The translations under genes were made by a program, and so were the position numbers. A model generated the notes under the pieces. It searched no databases, was not told where the DNA came from, and worked only from the letters and a program-made list of their open reading frames with translations. Below are positions 59,301-64,000 of a stretch of DNA of 64,000 bases, piece by piece; within the stretch, counting starts at the first letter, position 1; every line of letters starts with the position of its first letter. The stretch comes from Trachythela sp. YZ-2020 (taxonomy: Eukaryota; Cnidaria; Anthozoa; Malacalcyonacea; Clavulariidae), in NCBI GenBank assembly GCA_016169945.1, contig JADLSH010000145.1, positions 1,550,001 to 1,614,000 of the forward strand, given 5' to 3'.

Positions 59301-62038
59301 GCAAGAATAATTACGGGTAAATCATACGAGATCCGATCAAGAGACCTGTTGAGAGAACTTGGTTGGCAAACACTTAAGGAAAGGAGAGATATTCAGAAAG
59401 CTACACTTATGTTTAATGTTAAAAATAAGGAAGTGCCGGAAAATATGGCTAATATGTTCAGTTTATCTAATAATGAAAAGTATCAACTTAGAAGTAACGG
59501 GCTTAATTTTCAACTAAATAAACCTAGAACAAATTTCCTGAAAAAAAGCTTTAGTTACACAGGAGCAAAATGCTGGAATGACTTGCCAAATAAGGTTAAG
59601 ACAAATGAAATGTCGACAGGTCAATTCAAGACGTCTCTCAGAGAAAACAGTAACATTAAATAGATCTAGCTACATATGTTCCATCTGCATGTAATAATTT
59701 TCCTTTTTAAATATTTTTAATAGTGTGATAATTTTATACTTATGTGTGCATTTGACTAGGTTTCATTCTTGTTTTCTAATAATATTATGTAATAGCAGTT
59801 TCAAACGGCCTCTTGAAAAACAGATCATAGGTGTTCTGAAGGGCTACCGTTGTAAAATATTTGTAAATAATAATAATAATAATAATAATTTATATAATAT
59901 ATTTGTAGTGCATGCACACGGCCTATTGGAAGATCACCTTTTTCTTTCTTTTTCTTTTTCAATTAATATCATTGTAAATAATTAATCAGGTGAAATAGTA
60001 CCGTTTTTAATAAAGTCAATAAAGTCAACCCGGGTTCATTCATGTTACATTCTGCATAGTGTTTCAATCTGGGTTCTCGTTAGATACCACGAGATCAGTG
60101 GCTCTCCCAGTTTAAAGTTCAATTATTCTATTTAGTCTGGCGTTTCGGTTTTCTCTACAGAAACAATATTCGGTTCTTATACGAAAGGTCTAACTTTGGA
60201 AATTATACCACGAGATCAGTGGCTCCCCCCCAGTTTAAAGTTCAATTATTCTATTTAGTCTGGCGTTTCGGTTTTCTCTACAGAAACAATATTCGGTTCT
60301 TATACGAAAGGTCTAACTTTGGAAATTATTTCCGTGTAGGAAACCGAAACGTCACTCGTTCCAAATGAAATCATTCAACTTTAATGTGCATAAACACGCC
60401 AGCGCAGGCGTTCAATCCGGCTTCGGACGGCATGGTAGAAAACACGGGTACCGGATAGACGGGTACCGGATACCGGGTAGACGGATACCGGATAGACGGA
60501 TACAGAATGGACGGATACCGAATGGACGGATACTAGATAGACGGATACCGGATAGACGGATACCGGATAGACGGATACCGGATAGACGGATACCGGATAA
60601 ACGGATACCGAATAGGAAAACGTTAAACGCTATATAAACATTAATTTGAAAGCTTAACGGTGTGTTACGTCTTAAATTTCGAGATACAATGAGAATGTTC
60701 GTGAACTAAACGAACTTATTTAGCAAACAAAACGAAAAGATCTAAACATTTTGAAGATTACTCGTAAAAATCGAGTAAACATGGCTTTCCATGTACTGGT
60801 TTGTTTTTTGAAACATTTAGATTGTGAAATATTTTATTGGTGAGCACTTATTCTTGTTTAAGAGGCGATTTCTTTCTATGCGATGAAAAGTGTTCAAAAC
60901 CTAATATCTTTTTGGCGTACCTCCAAAATTGTTTTAGCTCTATTTTCTAGCTTATACAGTTAGCTTCCTTTTGAAATGCATCTGGCGGTTGAGAAACATA
61001 AAATAATAATAAAAAATTAAAAAATGGAACATATTAGAAATACAACTTCTAAACAGCAATACTAGCAAAGCCTACGGAACTTCAAACGTCGTTTTCTCTT
61101 TGGCGTACCATCTAAAATCTTCTTATTTTGGCCATTATTTTAATGACAATGAAACAAGCATATTATTTAGGTTTGTTTGACGATTGAAAAACGTACAAAA
61201 GATGTAAAATTTCGAATGCAGCCATAACCAGGTAACATTATATACTCATTAGTTTTGAGCGCTTGTTACATATAACATAGAAAAAAACTCCTCTTAGCCG
61301 AAAATATTCATTTGATGTTTCTAATCAAGCACTGCAAATACTGTGTATTTGATTGATGTAGGTGAATGCCAAACAAAGATTGATGCTGCAATATATCTGG
61401 CAAATGGCGACCTTTACTTCATACGCAAGGACTTAGTTTGGAAATATGACAGCACAAGTGAACGTGTCTACATGGGTTATCCTAAAAAAGTCAATGATGA
61501 ATTTCCATCAGCTTCTGGACCAAAAATACCATCAAATCTTGATTGTGCGTCACGCTATGTAGACGAGAAAGGCTACAGAAACCTCTTCTTTGTCAAAGGT
61601 GATAAAGTGTACGTTTACGACGTAATAGGAAAGAAAATTACTGTTAAAACTACCTCGAAATTCTGGCCTTCAAATGGACGAGTACCTGGAATACCAAAGG
61701 AGGTTCCTGTAGCTGTATCTATCACGTCATTTCCTATAGGAACGTGGATTTTTAAAGATGACTATGCTTGGGAGTACGATGACTTTATATCTAGGGACAT
61801 CCAACCTGGATTCCCGATAAACATAACTACGTCACAATGGAATGGACTTCCAAAGAATGTTGATGATGGGTATTTTGATCAATACAATTATATTTTTTAC
61901 TTCTTTAAAGGTACACAGTACTTTGAAAATCATTACAAAAATTTTTTTCCATCATCACGTCCCGCGAACAAGCCTTACGTTATTTCACGTGGTTATATTC
62001 ATAAAAGATGGAAAGGAATTTGTTCTGCTAAGTACTGA
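50338..62038 (+). CDS. Secreted matrix metalloproteinase with hemopexin domain, 4 exons
   Basis: Exons are 50338-50466, 53518-54037, 54780-55058 and 61362-62038, with GT/AG borders and phases 0, 1, 1; total 534 residues. Exon 1 is a signal peptide ([20 protein letters not shown]). Exon 2 carries the propeptide ([10 protein letters not shown], peptidoglycan-binding-like), the cysteine switch PRCDMSD with Cys118 (usual PRCGxPD), a furin-type site RSRR at 136-139, and the start of the catalytic domain. Exon 3 has [19 protein letters not shown] for structural zinc and calcium, [11 protein letters not shown] at 266-276 for the catalytic zinc, and Met-turn SVMY. Exon 4 is the four-bladed hemopexin propeller with closing cysteines C312 and C530. 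It should be secreted, cut by furin, and degrade matrix proteins. No membrane anchor follows. Direct orthology to one vertebrate MMP cannot be set. Introns 1-3 are full of LINEs. Confidence 0.96.
50697..51185. repeat. Intron 1 sequence with an ACACATACAGTGTG repeat
   Basis: 51092-51150 has about three units of ATTACACACATACAGTGTG. The rest is AT-rich without features. Confidence 0.6.
51190..51500 (-). mobile_element. LINE 3' fragment in MMP intron 1
   Basis: The minus frame has [20 protein letters not shown] and WKSICFKCS, like the YYSSLLHSSFD…WKTFCSKC end of the LINE at 41453. Upstream wording such as TTCCGAGGTGTAGAACATC fits the same C-terminal domain in shifted frames. Confidence 0.6.
51955..52715 (-). 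mobile_element. LINE 3' fragment in MMP intron 1, sister of 7125-9440
   Basis: The frame 52676-52290 has [39 protein letters not shown] and [10 protein letters not shown], with a short deletion between the last two. The 3' UTR shares ATTCATTCCATAACACCGCC with the 7125 copy. It supplies the intact comparison for the TTAA insertion. Confidence 0.88.
52959..53120. mobile_element. Foldback MITE in MMP intron 1
   Basis: CTCTCCTCCGCAGAGGCTTG, CGAG and ATATTTAATCGTCTTACAC at the left pair with their complements at the right around a C-rich loop (CCCCCCCCCC at 53042). No clean duplication was seen. Confidence 0.85.
54060..54565 (-). mobile_element. LINE 3' fragment in MMP intron 2
   Basis: The minus frame contains [31 protein letters not shown] and, after a shift, a terminal [11 protein letters not shown], the end of a Jockey/CR1-type RT protein. 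It ends in an (ATCT)n tail on minus (GATA on plus, 54060-54080). Confidence 0.8.
55075..56806 (+). mobile_element. CR1/L2-like LINE in MMP intron 3, split by a hAT MITE
   Basis: It begins 17 bases after the exon 3 donor. RT text: [53 protein letters not shown], then [19 protein letters not shown] in another frame. The FADD motif is deleted. The C terminus has [32 protein letters not shown] and, beyond the [24 protein letters not shown]. The endonuclease is absent. Confidence 0.9.
56280..56632. mobile_element. hAT-like MITE, 353 bp, inside the LINE
   Basis: Ends CAGGGGCGTAACTAGGG and TTTACGCACCTG, with the 8-base duplication AACGTAGG at 56272-56279 and 56633-56640. Excision with one copy restores the LINE frame as [11 protein letters not shown]. 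Interior has C-runs and (CA)n. The ends resemble the MITE at 18907. Confidence 0.95.
56837..59895 (+). mobile_element. Nearly complete ORF2 of a CR1/L2-like LINE
   Basis: The apurinic-type endonuclease starts at about 56837 ([63 protein letters not shown]). The linker and RT follow: [81 protein letters not shown]. The C-terminal domain runs to 59663 ([40 protein letters not shown]). Breaks: a one-base slip at about 57390, a stop at 57967, frameshifts near 58630 and 58753 (a base lost in the GVPQGS codons), and one near 59019. The 3' UTR ends in (TAA)n at 59865-59892. ORF1 is missing. Confidence 0.94.
60084..60327. repeat. 121 bp tandem duplication
   Basis: Two copies starting ATACCACGAGATCAGTGGCT and ending TCTAACTTTGGAAATT differ mainly by a C-run length (CTCTCCC against CTCCCCCCC). 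A recent duplication in MMP intron 3. Confidence 0.95.
60437..60617. repeat. 15 bp minisatellite
   Basis: About twelve units of GGATACCGGATAGAC with variants such as GGATACCGAATGGAC, in MMP intron 3. The open frame across it (RIPDR repeats) is a product of the unit length. Confidence 0.96.
60618..61361. other. End of MMP intron 3, no gene seen
   Basis: AT-rich; two loosely similar stretches with TTTTGGCGTACC (about 60910 and 61100) are the only repeats noticed. Confidence 0.35.
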
Positions 62039-62077
62039 TAAAATCAGTGTAGCTTCAATGAAAAGAATCAGATATAA

Positions 62078-62083
62078 AATAAA
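62078..62083 (+). promoter_or_regulatory. Poly(A) signal of the metalloproteinase gene
   Basis: AATAAA lies 39 bases past the stop codon. Confidence 0.7.
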
Positions 62084-62516
62084 GAAACATGATTTAAAAA
62101 CGAGTGGTTTGGTCTCTTGTTATCAAACGAAATTTTTCTTATAATCAATACTTGTGTTTCACCACACAACTTTCAATATATATACTATATATATATATAT
62201 GAAATTATTGTATATGTTTGTGGTACAGTGGTTTGTACCGGTGCGTTTTTTCGATCGGGTTTCATTCCGTCAATTCGCATGCAGGTTTTCATACTTTTGT
62301 TTCATTCGCATGCGAAAAGAGTGTTTCCAGTTTTACTCCATCTGCACTCTACCAAACAACTTTGGTTTTCTCCAGTTACTCTGGTTTCCACCTGTAGTGA
62401 CACTGGACCAATGAGGAATTGGCCTTACTGGAAATCTAGGGAGAACAGTTTAAGACTGATACAGCTATCCAGCATATCTATTATCCCCGTGATATATATG
62501 TTGTCCCGTGACGATT

Positions 62517-62580
62517 GTACTAATTCCGTTCGGCTATTTACACCCGGGTTAAGGAACGCAAAGCGAAGTCTAAAGTTCAT
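62517..62580. repeat. Fragment of the dispersed repeat, copy 3
   Basis: GTACTAATTCCGTTCGGCTA followed by TTTACACCCGGGTT matches the region 30 bases into the copies at 32768 and 39798. The GAGCCGGCGCGAAGCG head is missing. Confidence 0.6.
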
Positions 62581-62984
62581 CAAGTATCGCGGGCGCGTGA
62601 CTATGTTTCATTGGTGGACATCTCACTGATCTCAAAAATATGGCGAATTAGCAGGAGTGAAATAAGCGAAATTTTAAAAACATTCTGAAAATCGTTTCAT
62701 GTGAAGCAAATGTTTTCTTTTACATTTTCTTACAAAAAATGACAAGAGAAATCGTAAAGGATAATCGTGAAGGACAAGGAAATATTAGGTGAGTATTTCA
62801 TTTTTTGGTGCATTTGCTGCTTTTTAAAAATATAGAAAAATGTTGCTTTCACACCATTTTATTTCAGTGTAGGTGCATGTAAGTTTATTAAATTAGCCGA
62901 TCTTATTGCTTAATAATTTAAATCTAAAGGACAGCAAAATTATTTTTACCAGCGATCTAACATGATTTCATTTTAAAAACGAGC

Positions 62985-63139
62985 AATACACCCTTTCGAT
63001 AATTACGTCACACATCTCTCCTTGGCCCGAGAGCCTCATTCTCATGAATCATGAGCGAATAGCTTTTCGTCTTGATTCATGAGAGCGAGGCTCCCAGGCC
63101 AAGGAAGTGTTTGTGACGTAATTATCGAAAGGGTGTATT
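62985..63139. mobile_element. Palindromic MITE, 155 bp
   Basis: AATACACCCTTTCGATAATT and its complement form the ends, continuing with ACGTCACA, CTTGGCC and GAGCCTC-type pairs toward the centre. A TA target is likely (ends TACACCC…GGGTGTA). Confidence 0.9.
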
Positions 63140-63311
63140 CGTAACGTTTTACGTTTTCTAATTTCAACGGTTGTTTTTTTGGAAAATCTGGGGCTAAACG
63201 TGGGGAATGAAGCAAATAATGTTGTATATATTTAAATTCGCGTGGTACTGATAAATGCAGTCTTAATAAATACCACCTGAACTCGAAATATCGTAAAAGA
63301 AAGATTAGCAG

Positions 63312-63439
63312 TAGCCTCCTCCGCAGGCAACTCTGTGGAAAACGGCGAAATTACGTAATGGCAGAGAGCGCCAATTACTATAAAATTGTTGCATAATTCT
63401 GCTGTTTGCATGCCACCGAGTTGCCTGCAAAGGAGACTA
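63312..63439. mobile_element. Small TAG…CTA MITE with 9 bp duplication
   Basis: Ends TAGCCTCCTCCGCAGGCAAC and GTTGCCTGCAAAGGAGACTA. The 9-base duplication GATTAGCAG flanks it at 63303-63311 and 63440-63448. 128 bases, MULE-like by duplication size. Confidence 0.93.
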
Positions 63440-63462
63440 GATTAGCAGAACAATATATTTGT

Positions 63463-63838
63463 TAGCCTGCGTGGCCGGCCCTCGTTGGAGGGGAAAAGAA
63501 GAACAGGGAATGAGGGCCTGCAAGAAAACCCAGCTTTCATGACTAAACGCCGTTCAATTTTTGAACGTAGAATTTGATTGGTCAACACCAATAATTAATT
63601 GACATGTTTACGCACACAGGAATATATTATTACATTTCTTCGTCTTGATTGACATGTTTATGCACAAGCGAATACATTTCTTTCGGTTTGGGGTTTCCCC
63701 TATAGTCCAACTGCATTTGTATTGGTCAATTTTAATGAGCCTTTATTGGGGCGTTTAGTCATGAAAGCTGGGTTTTCTTGCAGGCCCTCATTCCCTGTTC
63801 TTCTTTTCCCCTCCAACGAGGGCCGGCCACGCAGGCTA
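63463..63838. mobile_element. Long-TIR TAG…CTA MITE with 9 bp duplication
   Basis: Ends TAGCCTGCGTGGCCGGCC and GGCCGGCCACGCAGGCTA, inverted repeats about 88 bases long. The 9-base duplication TATATTTGT lies at 63454-63462 and 63839-63847. 376 bases; no transposase. Starts only 15 bases after the duplication of the element at 63312. Confidence 0.95.
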
Positions 63839-64000
63839 TATATTTGTGCATAGCTATAACAACGAAACTATGGCAAATACATATTATACATAACGATTGT
63901 CGTCATTTAGAATAATTTCTGATTTGCTTTTCTTACTATATATCAGCATTTTGTGTCAGAGTGGCAAAAGTTTACACACGTTTCCGCTACTCGGATTATT

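Noticed and set aside
60365..60637. 90-codon frame with RIPDR repeats
   Set aside because: It is the GGATACCGGATAGAC minisatellite inside an intron of the metalloproteinase gene.

Overview
This window is metazoan nuclear DNA: three spliced or partial protein genes with GT/AG introns and AATAAA signals, set in AT-rich sequence crowded with decayed transposons. The mix of CR1/L2-like LINEs, a LINE with a restriction-like endonuclease, a DIRS element, copia and gypsy scraps, and short inverted-repeat elements suggests a marine invertebrate, most likely a cnidarian (anthozoan). That assignment is inference; no species marker is visible.

Layout. 1-1005 (+) is the 3' part of an ABHD4/ABHD5-like alpha/beta hydrolase gene. 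2195-15814 (-) is a complete EIF2B3 gene (eIF2B gamma). I could rebuild it as 11 coding exons with matching phases, 448 residues in all. Its introns hold a LINE split by a TTAA-flanked element, a transposon with two inward-facing genes, and a MULE-like element. 16-50 kb has no host gene I can recognise. It holds LINE remnants, a gypsy scrap, several MITEs, a rearranged pseudogene copy of the matrix metalloproteinase (24.97-25.50 kb), a restriction-endonuclease-type LINE between (ATT)n tracts (30.4-31.9 kb), a 2.3 kb minisatellite with a 51 bp unit, a DIRS element interrupted by a LINE, a copia RNase H remnant, and a LINE with a 580-codon open frame. 50338-62038 (+) is a four-exon secreted matrix metalloproteinase (signal peptide, cysteine switch, furin site, HExxHxxxxxH zinc site, hemopexin domain; 534 residues), with LINEs in all three introns. 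The last kilobase is a cluster of palindromic MITEs.

The three host genes have unrelated jobs: lipid metabolism or lipid-droplet regulation, translation initiation, and extracellular matrix proteolysis. Nothing suggests they are co-regulated. The notable material is the nested mobile DNA, where target-site duplications and restored reading frames give insertion order directly. Everything here was read by eye; family names are recognition by motif, and repeat edges without target-site duplications are approximate.
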